From Eubacteriales bacterium (GTDB lineage Bacteria; Bacillota; Clostridia; Lachnospirales; Lachnospiraceae), in the NCBI GenBank assembly GCA_030524175.1, contig JAUNHC010000014.1, positions 1-64,000 of the forward strand: 64,000 nucleotides of DNA. Direction: 5' to 3'. Made by a program: the position numbers and the translations under genes. The notes under the pieces were generated by a model. It had not been told where the DNA came from. It saw only the letters and a list, made by a program, of their open reading frames with translations, and did no database searches. Of this stretch, positions 30,591-40,307 are shown in pieces. The number at the start of each line of letters is the position of its first letter. The stretch's first letter is position 1.

Positions 30591-31826
30591 TTAAGTGACC
30601 CGGGTGTAAATTTCCATGGGAACCCGCGCTTTTACTACGATCCCAGCCTCTGTGTATTCCTCTGAGATAAGCTGTCCGTAGTCACGGATAAGTTGGATCT
30701 TGCCGGCCTCCTGGTAAGGAAACACACGCTCAATGTAAATCTGATCCTCTGCCAGCAGCTTCCCTAACAGCTCTTTTAATTCTGACAGACCCTCTCCTGT
30801 CTTTGCCGAAATCTTAAGGGTATAATCTGCCCGGAAATCCCTCACCTGCTCCACACTCACCGCATCCTGCTTATTGTACAGGGTGATAGTCTTTTTGCCT
30901 GTTGCTCCCAGTTCCTGCAGGGTTTCATAGACAATGTGCATCTGCATTTCTGCCTGAGGATTGGAAGCATCCACTACATGGATAATGTAGTCAGCATATT
31001 TTGCCTCCTCCAGCGTACTCTTAAACGCCTCCACAAGATGATGGGGCAGTTTGCGGATAAATCCCACCGTATCTGTGAGAAGGATCTGCTGTCCGTCGTC
31101 AAGATTCAAAAGCCTGGTGGTGGGGTCAAGGGTGGCAAAGAGCTTGTCTTCTGACAAAACCTCAGCCCCAGTCATAGTATTTAAAAGGGTAGACTTTCCG
31201 GCATTGGTATACCCCACAATAGCTGCTGTCTTTATATTTCCTCTGGCCCTCTTGGACCTGATAAGATCCCGGTGTTTCTCTACCTGGGAAAGCTCCTGCT
31301 TAAGGGCAGAGATCCTGGTACGGATCAGACGGCGGTCTGTCTCCAGCTTCTTCTCGCCCGGCCCTCTGGTTCCGATACCTCCCCCAAGCCTGGAGAGGGA
31401 ATTCCGAAGACCCACCAGCCGCGCAGAACGGTATCTGAGCTGGGCAAGCTCCACCTGTATCTTTCCCTCACTGGTAACTGCCCGCCTGGCAAAAATATCC
31501 AGGATCAGAAGTGTCCTGTCCATCACCTTACAGTCCAGTTCCCTTTCAAGATTATTAAGCTGGGCCGGAGAAAGCTCGTCATCACAGATGATTCCCGTGG
31601 CATCCATAGCCAGCGCCAAAGTCCGCACCTCTTCAATTTTACCTTTTCCAATATAAGTTCCGGGGTGTACGGCCTCACGGTTCTGAATTATCTTTCCCAC
31701 AGTGACAGCCCCTGCAGTTTCTGCCAATTCCTCAAGCTCCTCCAGGGATTCATAAGTGTCCTCGTTGTCATTGACCTGAACACCCACAAGAACCACACGC
31801 TCTTCTATTTCATTAAAATATTCCAT
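30591..31826 (-). CDS. hflX: GTPase HflX
   Basis: A 411-residue ribosome-associated GTPase that splits stalled ribosomes under stress. The N-terminal HflX domain has 'GTYIGKGKIEEV' and the 'GGGIGTRGPGEKKLETDRR' linker (about 150-170). The G domain has P-loop 'GYTNAGKSTLLN', 'DTVGFIRKLPHHLVEAF', and 'NKQD' for G4. Length and motifs match the family. It lies upstream of nrdD but is separated from it by the nrdD promoter and leader. Confidence 0.95.
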   Translation of the reverse strand: MEYFNEIEERVVLVGVQVNDNEDTYESLEELEELAETAGAVTVGKIIQNREAVHPGTYIGKGKIEEVRTLALAMDATGIICDDELSPAQLNNLERELDCKVMDRTLLILDIFARRAVTSEGKIQVELAQLRYRSARLVGLRNSLSRLGGGIGTRGPGEKKLETDRRLIRTRISALKQELSQVEKHRDLIRSKRARGNIKTAAIVGYTNAGKSTLLNTMTGAEVLSEDKLFATLDPTTRLLNLDDGQQILLTDTVGFIRKLPHHLVEAFKSTLEEAKYADYIIHVVDASNPQAEMQMHIVYETLQELGATGKKTITLYNKQDAVSVEQVRDFRADYTLKISAKTGEGLSELKELLGKLLAEDQIYIERVFPYQEAGKIQLIRDYGQLISEEYTEAGIVVKARVPMEIYTRVT

Positions 31827-32039
31827 CTTTTACTCCTTAATAAAGTTCCTGCAAACATGACACTGGTGAAAACAATTCTAGCATTTTTCCTTACAAAGGG
31901 CAACTGATTCTTTATAGTTTCTCCGGTGTAAAATTTCTCTCCTAAAGGAGCATCTGCTAAGACTCCAATAGAGACCTCCCATCAGGTCCTTGTTCACCTT
32001 CTCTGCAATGTAAGGCTGCAGTGTTCTTTTCTGTATAGT

Positions 32040-32077
32040 AAAAGGCAGCATGATCCACAGGAATCACGCTGCCTTTT
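32040..32077 (-). terminator. Terminator of the CotJ operon
   Basis: AAAGGCAGC-TGAT--CC and GG-ATCA-GCTGCCTTT pair over about 16 bp. TTTT precedes ACTATAC on the minus strand. Confidence 0.8.
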
Positions 32078-32091
32078 ACATTGATTTTGGG

Positions 32092-32712
32092 CTATGAACG
32101 TCCCTGTCTTGTAAACTGCCTGTCAAATTCAGGGTTAAAATAGTAGAAATTTTTCGCATCCAAGGTGGATTTGATCTTCTCCATTGCCTCCCCGAAACGC
32201 TGGAAATGAACAATTTCTCTTGTCCGCAGGAACTTCAGAGGCTCCCGCACCTCAGGTTCCGTGATCATACGGAGAAGGTTATCATATACCACCCTTGCTT
32301 TCTGTTCTGCTGCCAAATCCTCTGTTAAATCTGCCAGTGCATCACCTTTTGACTGGAATTCACAGGTGTTAAAAGGAAGTCCTGCCGCAGCCTGAGGCCA
32401 TAATGCCTTGGTATGGTCTATATAATAGGCGTCAAAACCTGCTGTCTTAGCTTCCTCCACTGACAGATCTCTGGTGAGCTGGTAAACCATGGCACAGATG
32501 ATCTCCATATGGGCCAGCTCTTCCGTACCGATATCTGTGAGCAGACCGCCTACTTCTTTTGAGGGCATGGTATAACGCTGGGCCAGATAACGCATGGAAG
32601 CTGATAATTCACCGTCAGGCCCGCCATACTGGCTGATAATAAGCTGGGCAATCTTAGGATTTGTTGTTGTTATTTTTACCGGAAACTGAAGTCTCTTTTC
32701 ATAAGTCCACAT
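32092..32712 (-). CDS. cotJC: Spore coat protein CotJC (manganese-catalase family)
   Basis: A 206-residue ferritin-like protein of the Mn-catalase family, starting at ATG 32712 (MWTYEKRLQFPVKI). Family motifs: 'NPKIAQLIISQYGGPDGELS', 'DIGTEELAHMEIICAMVYQL' with Glu and His metal ligands, and 'REIVHFQRFGEAM'. CotJC sits in the spore coat and may break down peroxide. The ATG shares a base with the preceding gene's stop (TGATG), so the two are translated together. It supports a spore-forming organism. Confidence 0.92.
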   Translation of the reverse strand: MWTYEKRLQFPVKITTTNPKIAQLIISQYGGPDGELSASMRYLAQRYTMPSKEVGGLLTDIGTEELAHMEIICAMVYQLTRDLSVEEAKTAGFDAYYIDHTKALWPQAAAGLPFNTCEFQSKGDALADLTEDLAAEQKARVVYDNLLRMITEPEVREPLKFLRTREIVHFQRFGEAMEKIKSTLDAKNFYYFNPEFDRQFTRQGRS

Positions 32713-33176
32713 CAGATGCACGCTCCTTCCCAGGGCATTGGGCCTTCGCCCCAAAGTCCTTCACAGTCTTTTGTCAACGGATAAAACTTCTCGTCAAAAT
32801 CCTTAAGAAGCTGTTTACGCTCCTCTATCAATTGAGTACGTAAGGCTGCTGCCTCAGCGTGGTTCGGATGAGTATCAATAAAAAGAACAATATCATCCAA
32901 TGCGAAACTTATTGCTGAAATGCGTGAGACCAATGTCTCCCTTTCCTTTTGTTCAGATGTTTTTCCCTCATCTGCGCCAAACAATGGATTAGCCGGCTTT
33001 CCGGGTATTTTTCCGGAAATAGGGACTTCTTCTCCCGGAAGGCTTTCCGCTGCAAAAAACGGCTTATTCAGTTCAGGAAAGATGGTTCCCACTTTAAGAG
33101 CCTGATCATATTCATAGAGCTTTCCGTCCCACTGCTGTACAGGAACTGATGCGATTGCAAGATGTTCTGTCTGCAT
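32712..33176 (-). CDS. Fused CotJA-CotJB spore coat protein
   Basis: A 154-residue protein that joins two normally separate small coat proteins. The N-terminal third resembles CotJA ('EYDQALKVGTIFPELNKPFF', about 23-42). The C-terminal half resembles CotJB ('RISAISFALDDIVLFIDTHP', about 84-103, then 'EERKQLLKDFDEKFYPLTKD'). The segment between them is polar, a likely linker. In Bacillus cotJA and cotJB are distinct genes of a cotJABC operon, so this organism keeps the order in a fused form. AGGAGG precedes ATG 33176. Confidence 0.82.
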   Translation of the reverse strand: MQTEHLAIASVPVQQWDGKLYEYDQALKVGTIFPELNKPFFAAESLPGEEVPISGKIPGKPANPLFGADEGKTSEQKERETLVSRISAISFALDDIVLFIDTHPNHAEAAALRTQLIEERKQLLKDFDEKFYPLTKDCEGLWGEGPMPWEGACI

Positions 33177-33325
33177 AAAAATCCTCCTTCTGCAAAAAAT
33201 ATAGTAGTTAGCAAGTTCAATATCATTTTTTATGTCGATAAATGTCGCTTACTGACTATATATAGTATGTGCAGAAAAAAAGGATGGCTTGCAGGATAGT
33301 TTTTCATAATTAGTTATAAGTTCCA

Positions 33326-33470
33326 GTTACCATTCACTGTTAATGTCCCGCGAGGTGTTTTCATGCATATATGCATGAAAATCCCGAGACATACAACGTG
33401 CGAAATTATGCAGTATGCATAATTTCTGTACATCGCGAAGCGTATAACTGGTCACGGAGTGATCAGTTAT
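33326..33470. mobile_element. 145-bp palindromic MITE-like element, copy 2
   Basis: Exactly the same length as copy 1, with a central 97-base identity. The perfect 8-bp direct repeat AAGTTCCA flanks it at 33318-33325 and 33471-33478. The ends (GTTACCATTCACT and, inverted, ATAACTGATCACT) have diverged from each other. The similarity of the flanks actually runs over 15 bases, because the element end also copies the neighbouring AGTTAT. The last bases supply the stop codon of the DUF815 ATPase gene. Confidence 0.8.
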
Positions 33471-34773
33471 AAGTTCCAGCTGTGCTAATAAGATAATTGA
33501 CAAACTGCTGGGCTGTGCGTCCCGAAATACCTCCATGGCTCATCTCCCACTTATTTGCTTCCGCTGTCAGTTCTTCATCTGACAAGGTAATCTCCGGATG
33601 CTTTCTTGCCAGAGTTATTACAATATTGAAATATTCCTTTTGTGAAGGCTTATAGTATCCAATGGTCACGCCGAATCTGGCCACAAGAGACAATTTCTCC
33701 TGCATGGTATCAGAACGGTGCATCTCATCCTGAGACATATCGGAACGGTCACTCCAGGTCTCACGGATCAAATGGCGCCTGTTGGATGTTGCATATATGA
33801 GAACATTTTCCGGTTTGGTCTCCAAACCGCCTTCAATCACGGCTTTTAAATATTTATATTCAATTTCAAATTCTTCGAAGGAAAGATCATCCATATAAAT
33901 AATAAAGCGGTAATTTCTGTTTTTTATTTCGCCAATGATTTTAGACAGTTCTTTAAATTCATGCTTGTAGACTTCAATGATACGCAGTCCTCTGTCATAA
34001 TACTGGTTTAAGATAGCCTTGATACTTGTGGACTTTCCGGTACCCGCATCACCGAACAGAAGTACGTTATTTGCTTTCCTGCCCTCCACGAAGGCTTCTG
34101 TGTTCTGTATCAGTTTCTTTTTCTGCAATTCATAACCCACCAGGTCATCAAGCACAACATCCCCGGTAGTGGTAACAGGTACAAGCCGTCCCATTCCCTC
34201 CTCTGACACACGGAACGCTTTATTCAACCCAAAAGTACCCACTCCGTATGCCTTATAGAAATCAGTGATGATCTGATACATTTCCTTTTCATCCTTAGCC
34301 TGCTCTATAGACAGACTGAGCTTCTGAACCTTCTCACTTACACTCTTATTATAAATCTGTTCCTTCTTCCCAACAGCCTTATAATTTTCTATAATGGTAA
34401 AGCAATTAATATCCAGTGCTCTTTCCATTTCAGTGAAATCATAGTCAAAAAGCTTCTTAAAAATAGCAAAATCATTTTTTGCAAACTCATTAACAGTCCC
34501 TTCATTTGCCCCTACTTTTTCTGAGACAAGGGTAAAAGGATTCTCTGTCATGGCAAGCAAAAACGCCAGATAATTGTGCCACAGGTTTTTGTCAAACCCA
34601 TACCTGGTGGCAAGATCCAGCAGCCGGTTGATCTGTCCCAGAATCTCTGTGATCAGATTCTCCTTCTTATAGCTGCCCTCTGCAAAACGCTGACAGATAT
34701 CTGCCAGCTGAAACAAAATACTGTCCTCACCGATATTCCTGTAAATAACCAGTTTTGATGTCAAACGGTACAT
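33463..34773 (-). CDS. DUF815-family AAA+ ATPase
   Basis: A 436-residue ATPase. Residues about 1-180 are a helical region without recognisable motifs. The ATPase core has Walker A '[16 protein letters not shown]', Walker B-like '[13 protein letters not shown]' and sensor '[15 protein letters not shown]'. That matches DUF815, whose role is not established. The start follows AGGAGG. The protein ends 'STAGTYN'. The TGA stop lies in the inserted 145-bp element; the duplicated flank shows the original gene also ended TYN but with TAA. Confidence 0.9.
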   Translation of the reverse strand: MYRLTSKLVIYRNIGEDSILFQLADICQRFAEGSYKKENLITEILGQINRLLDLATRYGFDKNLWHNYLAFLLAMTENPFTLVSEKVGANEGTVNEFAKNDFAIFKKLFDYDFTEMERALDINCFTIIENYKAVGKKEQIYNKSVSEKVQKLSLSIEQAKDEKEMYQIITDFYKAYGVGTFGLNKAFRVSEEGMGRLVPVTTTGDVVLDDLVGYELQKKKLIQNTEAFVEGRKANNVLLFGDAGTGKSTSIKAILNQYYDRGLRIIEVYKHEFKELSKIIGEIKNRNYRFIIYMDDLSFEEFEIEYKYLKAVIEGGLETKPENVLIYATSNRRHLIRETWSDRSDMSQDEMHRSDTMQEKLSLVARFGVTIGYYKPSQKEYFNIVITLARKHPEITLSDEELTAEANKWEMSHGGISGRTAQQFVNYLISTAGTYN

Positions 34774-34905
34774 TCCTGATTCCTCCTTGATAGCTTATTT
34801 TCCTGCACCCTGATGCGTCTATGTATAAGAAATACGTCCTGCGGGTAATCATATGTGGTATTTATAGGAATTTTACATCATATCATCTTAGGTTGCAAGA
34901 TTAAG

Positions 34906-34960
34906 GTTACTGACAGCAGCATTGGTGCCCGTCAAAGTGTTGTCACAGTGTGAACAGTAC
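34906..34960. repeat. Possible degenerate member of the palindromic element family
   Basis: GTTACTG at the left and GAACAGTAC at the right resemble the element ends, 55 bases apart, close to the 53-bp type. There is no 8-bp flanking duplication, so it may be old or accidental. Confidence 0.3.
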
Positions 34961-34970
34961 CCGTCAATCA

Positions 34971-35642
34971 TCATGGCAGCCGGAGACTGCTTTTCCACAT
35001 CATATTCGTCGTAATAAGTTTTTGATAGAGTGATTTGGATTCGTAGATATTTACTCTCATTGTGGCAGCCGGAGACAGCCTTTTTATACCGTATTCGTCA
35101 TAATATATACGAGAGTGATAGGCAACTCTGCAATATGCACTTGGAAGCTCAGCATCCCATTGAAATGCCTCTTTGCCTTCTGGTAATTCTTTGCCGTTAA
35201 AAGCCTGATATACCTCTTCTTCGTTCTCAAAACCGCCATAAAGCAACGCAGCGAATACCATTTGTTTTTTCCAGTCCTCCCATACCAATTGGTCCGAAAC
35301 ATCTTTCTGCTGAAAAAATAGAGATAACCTCCGGCCTTCGATGACGGAGGAGGTAATTCCTGCGACTATAACCTTGCTTGTGGGATCAGAGTAATCTTCC
35401 ACAGGAAAGATCATATCAGAATAAATTTCCGTTTTGCTGCGCACCACATGCATTATTTGCTCTTCGACATTAGCAATTGTTTCTGACTCTGAGATCTCAC
35501 CTTCCAACCCTGTTTTTTCCAAAGCATCCGTGATCACCTCATCCTCCAACGGGAAAGTGTTCTGAGGCAGTGCATGTTTTCCGCAGGCAACAGTTAAACA
35601 AAGCATAGCAAGCACAAAATATACGCATTTAAACCTTTTCAT
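34971..35642 (-). CDS. Lipoprotein of unknown function, frame-altered C-terminus
   Basis: A 223-residue protein from ATG 35642 (MKRFKCVYFVLAMLCLTVAC). The signal sequence ends in a lipobox, LTVAC-G, so it is probably a membrane lipoprotein. I recognise no domain. The 3' end carries an out-of-frame duplication: the bases encoding 'YYDEYGIKRLSPAAT' recur 89 bases later as 'YYDEYDVEKQSPAAM' in another frame. The present C-terminus (from 'KLITTNMMWK') is therefore probably not ancestral. It stands alone, without operon partners. Confidence 0.7.
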   Translation of the reverse strand: MKRFKCVYFVLAMLCLTVACGKHALPQNTFPLEDEVITDALEKTGLEGEISESETIANVEEQIMHVVRSKTEIYSDMIFPVEDYSDPTSKVIVAGITSSVIEGRRLSLFFQQKDVSDQLVWEDWKKQMVFAALLYGGFENEEEVYQAFNGKELPEGKEAFQWDAELPSAYCRVAYHSRIYYDEYGIKRLSPAATMRVNIYESKSLYQKLITTNMMWKSSLRLP

Positions 35643-35797
35643 ACGATCACCATCCATATCCTTTCATCTATGACGAGTTACTAGACAAATCCCATGGTGA
35701 AATCAGTAAAATATTTTTTATATTTTCATTATATCTTATATATTCTCAGTTTTCAATTATATATTTATCTTATTTTCAAAAAATAGTAATAAAATAA

Positions 35798-37591
35798 TCA
35801 AAAGAGCAAATACTCCGCAATCTCCAGCCCTAAATTCCTGTCTTCCCTTTCAAGGAAACGTGCAGCTGCTTTAGGATTGTCAGTAATGATCCCGTCAGCC
35901 TGACAGCGGAGTATTTTCTCCATTGTTTTCTCCGAATTTGCAGTCCAGCCGTATACTTTTTTCCCCTGAAGCTGTGCTTGAAACACTAAACCTTTGGAAA
36001 GTGCAGTGGTCTCCACACTGTAAGCATCCACCTGTCCCAGATCATATTGTTCTGACAGCAGCAGCATGGAAATGTAACCTGTCTGCATTTGGGAATCATA
36101 TTCCTTCACCTGTGCCAGCAGCTTCTTACTCATAGACACCACCATGCACTGATCTTCCATTTCATAGTCCTTGATCAAGGCAAGGGTTTTCTCAACCATT
36201 CCCTGCTCAAAACCATCGTCTTTCAGCTCTATCATGAGACGGATTCTGCCTTTGGCTGCTTTCAGCATCTCTTCCAGTGTGGGAATCGGCTCACCTTCAA
36301 ATCTATGTGAAAAATAGGAACCGGCATCCAAAACTTTTACCTGCTCATAACCGGCCTTCTGCACAGACAGATCCACACCAGTGGTCCGTTTAAAATTATC
36401 ATCGTGCATCACGATCAAGGTACCATCCCTTAACTGCTGTACATCAATTTCCGCTGTATCCGCCTGTTCTGCTATGGATGCTTCAAGTGCTGCCAGAGTA
36501 TTTTCCGGTCCCAGGTCTGCCCCGGCCCGGTGTGCAACAATTTCAACAGGCATGTCTGCTGGCAGGAACATTTGTCCTCCCAGTTCTGTTTCACTGAAAA
36601 GTAAAAGAGCTGTTATTGTGCAGAAAATCACTGCTATCCTTCCGGCAAAACGCCTTACTGACCACTCCCGCCTACTTGCTTTCGGACGTATATCACCCCG
36701 GTATCTGTGAAAGAGCACAACAGCCGCCGCGTTCATAAAAGCTGACAATAAAGCCCCTCCCGCAATGTTCCACACCCCTTGGAAAGCAAGATAATTGAAA
36801 CGGAACCATTCTTGTGCCTCCCCTGGCTGTGCAAAGTAATCAGCTCCAAAGGCCAGAAGACACACCCCTATGATCACTGCAGCAGCAAAGACTACTGCGA
36901 ATATCAGTATATAGGAAGCCAGTGTTATTGCCGTATAGAGTTTCCGGCCCTTTAAAAGCCTCACACTCTCCCTCCAGGACTCCTGGAAAGATCTTCCCTC
37001 CATAAGAAATATAAAACCGAATAAATAAAAAAAGAGCAACAGATGAAAAATAAAAACAACTGCCGCAAGTCCTATAAAAAGATACCAATTCCCCTTGAGA
37101 TATTCCATAATAAATTCAGGTATCCGCACCAGCCGGAGATAACCGCTGGCATAGGCAAAAAATGAAAACATCATGGCCGGAAGCAGCAGAAATACAGGAA
37201 GACATCCCGGTTTCAGCATACTAATGGTCCTGGCGGCTGATTTCTTCCATATTCCCCAAACCGTAAGCCGTTCTCTCCTCCATCCTGCCTGGCAGTACAG
37301 GGTAAGTGCATTGATTTCAAAATATATAAATCCCCCTGCTGCCAAAAATATTACAAAAAGCAAAAACACAGCCAGCGGATGGTCCAGCACCACCAGGATA
37401 TTCTCCTGTCCAAGATAATTTTCGCCCGTCATGGCCGGAAGACGGCTGAGAAGATACTGCAGTCCGGGAAAAAGAAATATAAAGCCAAATCCTTTATACA
37501 GCATTTCAAATGATAACAGAACACTCCAGTTTCTTAAAATAATGCTGAAAACCGAAGAAATACCATATTTTTTGTCTGCTTTTCTCTTCAA
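35798..37591 (-). CDS. Membrane-anchored glycerophosphodiester phosphodiesterase
   Basis: About 597 residues. The N-terminal 320 or so residues hold about eight hydrophobic spans (glycerophosphoryl diester phosphodiesterase membrane domain). The C-terminal GDPD barrel shows 'VEIVAHRAGADLGPENTLAA', 'AEIDVQQLRDGTLIVMHDD' and 'ELKDDGFEQGM'. It would release glycerol-3-phosphate from phosphodiesters such as teichoic-acid or lipid headgroups outside the cell. I prefer a TTG start at 37591 (MKRKADKKYGIS) because GGAGGAGGAG lies just ahead of it. The ATG at 37648 would add 19 residues that do not look like a membrane protein start. Confidence 0.85.
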   Translation of the reverse strand: MKRKADKKYGISSVFSIILRNWSVLLSFEMLYKGFGFIFLFPGLQYLLSRLPAMTGENYLGQENILVVLDHPLAVFLLFVIFLAAGGFIYFEINALTLYCQAGWRRERLTVWGIWKKSAARTISMLKPGCLPVFLLLPAMMFSFFAYASGYLRLVRIPEFIMEYLKGNWYLFIGLAAVVFIFHLLLFFYLFGFIFLMEGRSFQESWRESVRLLKGRKLYTAITLASYILIFAVVFAAAVIIGVCLLAFGADYFAQPGEAQEWFRFNYLAFQGVWNIAGGALLSAFMNAAAVVLFHRYRGDIRPKASRREWSVRRFAGRIAVIFCTITALLLFSETELGGQMFLPADMPVEIVAHRAGADLGPENTLAALEASIAEQADTAEIDVQQLRDGTLIVMHDDNFKRTTGVDLSVQKAGYEQVKVLDAGSYFSHRFEGEPIPTLEEMLKAAKGRIRLMIELKDDGFEQGMVEKTLALIKDYEMEDQCMVVSMSKKLLAQVKEYDSQMQTGYISMLLLSEQYDLGQVDAYSVETTALSKGLVFQAQLQGKKVYGWTANSEKTMEKILRCQADGIITDNPKAAARFLEREDRNLGLEIAEYLLF

Positions 37592-37711
37592 TCTGCTCTC
37601 CTCCTCCGTGCAACCATACGCCTGCATCATTCCAATTATTATAAGCATGCACTTATCCTTAAAATAATATTCTCACAGGCATCTTTTGAATAGTGTACTT
37701 TCTTAGCAAAC

Positions 37712-37752
37712 AAAAAAAAGATTGGCAAGCACTAACAAAAGCTGCTTACCAA
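37712..37752 (-). terminator. Terminator of the mannosidase operon
   Basis: TTGGTAAGCA...TGCTTGCCAA followed by TCTTTTTTTTG on the minus strand, downstream of the GH2 gene. Confidence 0.85.
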
Positions 37753-37817
37753 CCTGTCATTTAATGTTTCTCATTTATGTATTATATACTATTTGCCGCC
37801 TATGACCTCATACTTAT

Positions 37818-40304
37818 TTACTTAATATCATAGACGCTTCTCACCGTCAGTCCCACCGGCTCTCCCCGGAGGATTTTCACCCGGCGTGTTCCGGCATTCA
37901 TATCAAAATAATTGTCCTCAAGGACAATATCCTGCTCTTCATTTAAGATTTCCACACTGCGCGCATAGGCAGATGCTGAGATTTCCACATAACCACCTTC
38001 CACACGGCAGGCAAGGTGTGGATTTTCATAACGGAAATATTTAGGATAAGAGAAAATCACTGTGCCTGATGAAATGCACTCTCCCTCTTCCCATCCTTCG
38101 TAGCTTACATATTCCCTGAATACATCAATCTCCGGCAATTCTTCCTTATCCAGCCATACAGCAGAAAGAGGCGGAACTTTCACCTGAGTCTCTTTTGGGC
38201 TATACCAGGCAACAGGTGTTCCAAATTCATCCCGCACTGCCCATTTCAAAGTGATGATACGCTCTGTCAGTGTCTCGTTCACAACATTAAGGCGGATGGA
38301 TTTCTCAAACCGGAAGTGTTGGCGGTTCATATTTGCCTCCTGGGTCATCCACCCCTCTTCGTGGCAGGATACCAGAACCGGCGCAAAAAAGCGTTTGGCA
38401 TAATAATGCAATGCTTTCCACCGACCGAAATAATCCACAGAGGACCAGGAGATCACAGGCCAGCAGTCATTGAGCTGCCAGTACACTGCCCCCATGCATC
38501 TGTTGTCATTGCGGTTTCTGCGGAAATGCTCCACACCGTAACGGATGGCATCTGCCTGGAGAAGCTGGGACGCATAAATAAAGAGATCAAAATCACAGGG
38601 ATAGCGGTACATCTGCTGCATATAATTCATGATCTTGCCGTTGGCGCCGTAATTCCTCTGATGTTTTTCCATAATATAGGAAAAGGGGTTCAAATCCTCT
38701 TGGTTGTCTGTGATAGTCTCCAAAGTCTTTCTTGCAGGAAAAGCCTGGAACCCAAATTCAGAAGCATAACGGAAATGGAATTTCCTGTACTCGGAGAAGG
38801 GACGGTTACCATGCCACACCTTCCAGTAATGTACATCTCCCCTGTCGGGGTCATTAGGCGCATCAAAGGATCCGCCGGAGGAAGGGCTTGCCGGCCAGTA
38901 AAAGGTCTGAGGATCATATTCACTGAGCACCTGGGGAATGATCCTCTCATACATGAGAAGATAGTCACGTACCTCAGAAGGCTTTGTCACCCAGCACCCT
39001 TCGTCCACAAACATTTCCATCTCGTTGTTTCCGCACCACAGGCCAAGACAGGCATGGTGGCGTATCCGTTTGATATTGTCAATAAACTCCCGGCGGATAT
39101 TTTCTTCAAACTCCGGCGTCAATTCATAGACAGAGCAGGCAAACATAAAATCCTGCCAAACCACAAGCCCCAGCTCATCACAAAGGTCATAGAACCAGTC
39201 ATCCGGATAGAAGCCTCCGCCCCATACACGGATAGAATTAAAATTGGCAAGCTTACAGTCAAGAAGAAGCTTTTCTGTCTTCTCCCTGCTCCTTCTCCCC
39301 AGAAGGTGATCTTCAGGAATATAATCCGCACCCATGGCAAAAACCTCTCTGCCGTTGATTTCATGGGCAAAGCATTCTCCCCACTGATCCTTTTCCCTCC
39401 GCATGGTCATTGTCCTGAGTCCGATGCGCTTTTCCCAGGAATCCAGGCATTTATCCGTACCTTCATACAGACTGGCATTCACCTTGTACAAGGGCTGTTC
39501 CCCCACACCGTTGGGCCACCAGAGCAACGGGTTGTCAATAGTGATCCGCCCCTGGCTGAAACCCTTGTGAACAGGCAGACGCAAAGTCTGTTCTCCTCCG
39601 TCCGGTGCAGTCACGGTAAAATTGATAAAGAGATCATCTTCTCCGGACGCCTCTCCCTGGCAGGCCAAAACCTCAGCCTGGGCTTTCACATCCAGATACA
39701 CCTTACCGTCCTTATGTTCCTGCTCCACGTAAACATTGTCAATACGTGCTGTTGTGATCCCCAAAAGGCTTACCGGACGGAAAATCCCGGCATCAGGCAG
39801 ATGTGCACCCCAATCCCAGCCGAACATATAATGGGCTTTTCTCAGATGCATAAATCCCTCATAGGTATCATCATTGCCGATATTTCCATATTTCCTGTGG
39901 GCATCGGCTATCCATTTCAGAGGAGAATGAAACAGCACACGGATTTCATTTTCACCTTCTGTGAGCAAATGCTTCACATCGCACTCCCAGATCCGGTGCA
40001 TATTCCAGGCACTTCCCGCTAATACTCCGTTGACAAAAACATCTGCAATGGTGTCAAGGCCTTGGAAACACAGCACCACCCTGTCACAGGACAGCAGCGC
40101 ACGGTCCACCTTCTCTTTCCGCAGATATTCATAGTCTTTTTCCATCAGAGCACAGATTTTGTCTTCATTGTCCTTGTAAAAAGGATCCTCCATACTGCCG
40201 TTTCTTAACAAATCGGTATATACACTGCCCGGGACTTCTCCTGTCTGCCAGCTTCCCCCTGCACAGCGCATCTCCCACGTCCCTGTTAATTCCTGCCGGA
40301 TCAT
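37818..40304 (-). CDS. Beta-mannosidase, glycoside hydrolase family 2
   Basis: An 828-residue enzyme of the GH2 beta-mannosidase type with no signal peptide, so cytoplasmic. The N-terminal jelly-roll has '[20 protein letters not shown]' and '[20 protein letters not shown]', which typify mannosidases. The barrel has the acid/base Glu in '[11 protein letters not shown]' and the nucleophile Glu in '[12 protein letters not shown]'. It removes beta-linked mannose from imported oligosaccharides. It is last in an operon after a lyxose/mannose isomerase (3-base gap) and a solute-binding protein, giving an uptake, cleavage and isomerisation chain. Confidence 0.93.
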   Translation of the reverse strand: MIRQELTGTWEMRCAGGSWQTGEVPGSVYTDLLRNGSMEDPFYKDNEDKICALMEKDYEYLRKEKVDRALLSCDRVVLCFQGLDTIADVFVNGVLAGSAWNMHRIWECDVKHLLTEGENEIRVLFHSPLKWIADAHRKYGNIGNDDTYEGFMHLRKAHYMFGWDWGAHLPDAGIFRPVSLLGITTARIDNVYVEQEHKDGKVYLDVKAQAEVLACQGEASGEDDLFINFTVTAPDGGEQTLRLPVHKGFSQGRITIDNPLLWWPNGVGEQPLYKVNASLYEGTDKCLDSWEKRIGLRTMTMRREKDQWGECFAHEINGREVFAMGADYIPEDHLLGRRSREKTEKLLLDCKLANFNSIRVWGGGFYPDDWFYDLCDELGLVVWQDFMFACSVYELTPEFEENIRREFIDNIKRIRHHACLGLWCGNNEMEMFVDEGCWVTKPSEVRDYLLMYERIIPQVLSEYDPQTFYWPASPSSGGSFDAPNDPDRGDVHYWKVWHGNRPFSEYRKFHFRYASEFGFQAFPARKTLETITDNQEDLNPFSYIMEKHQRNYGANGKIMNYMQQMYRYPCDFDLFIYASQLLQADAIRYGVEHFRRNRNDNRCMGAVYWQLNDCWPVISWSSVDYFGRWKALHYYAKRFFAPVLVSCHEEGWMTQEANMNRQHFRFEKSIRLNVVNETLTERIITLKWAVRDEFGTPVAWYSPKETQVKVPPLSAVWLDKEELPEIDVFREYVSYEGWEEGECISSGTVIFSYPKYFRYENPHLACRVEGGYVEISASAYARSVEILNEEQDIVLEDNYFDMNAGTRRVKILRGEPVGLTVRSVYDIK

Positions 40305-40307
40305 CTT

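Noticed and set aside
34906-34967. Fifth member of the 8-bp-duplication element family
   Set aside because: The ends resemble the family, but the flanks do not match. CCCGTCAA repeats (34928 and 34960) bracket only part of it. Kept as a low-confidence repeat only.
38316-40022. Long plus-strand open frame (568 codons) opposite the beta-mannosidase
   Set aside because: It is antisense to a clearly real GH2 gene with conserved catalytic motifs. Its product has no recognisable domain, and the frame is open by codon bias.
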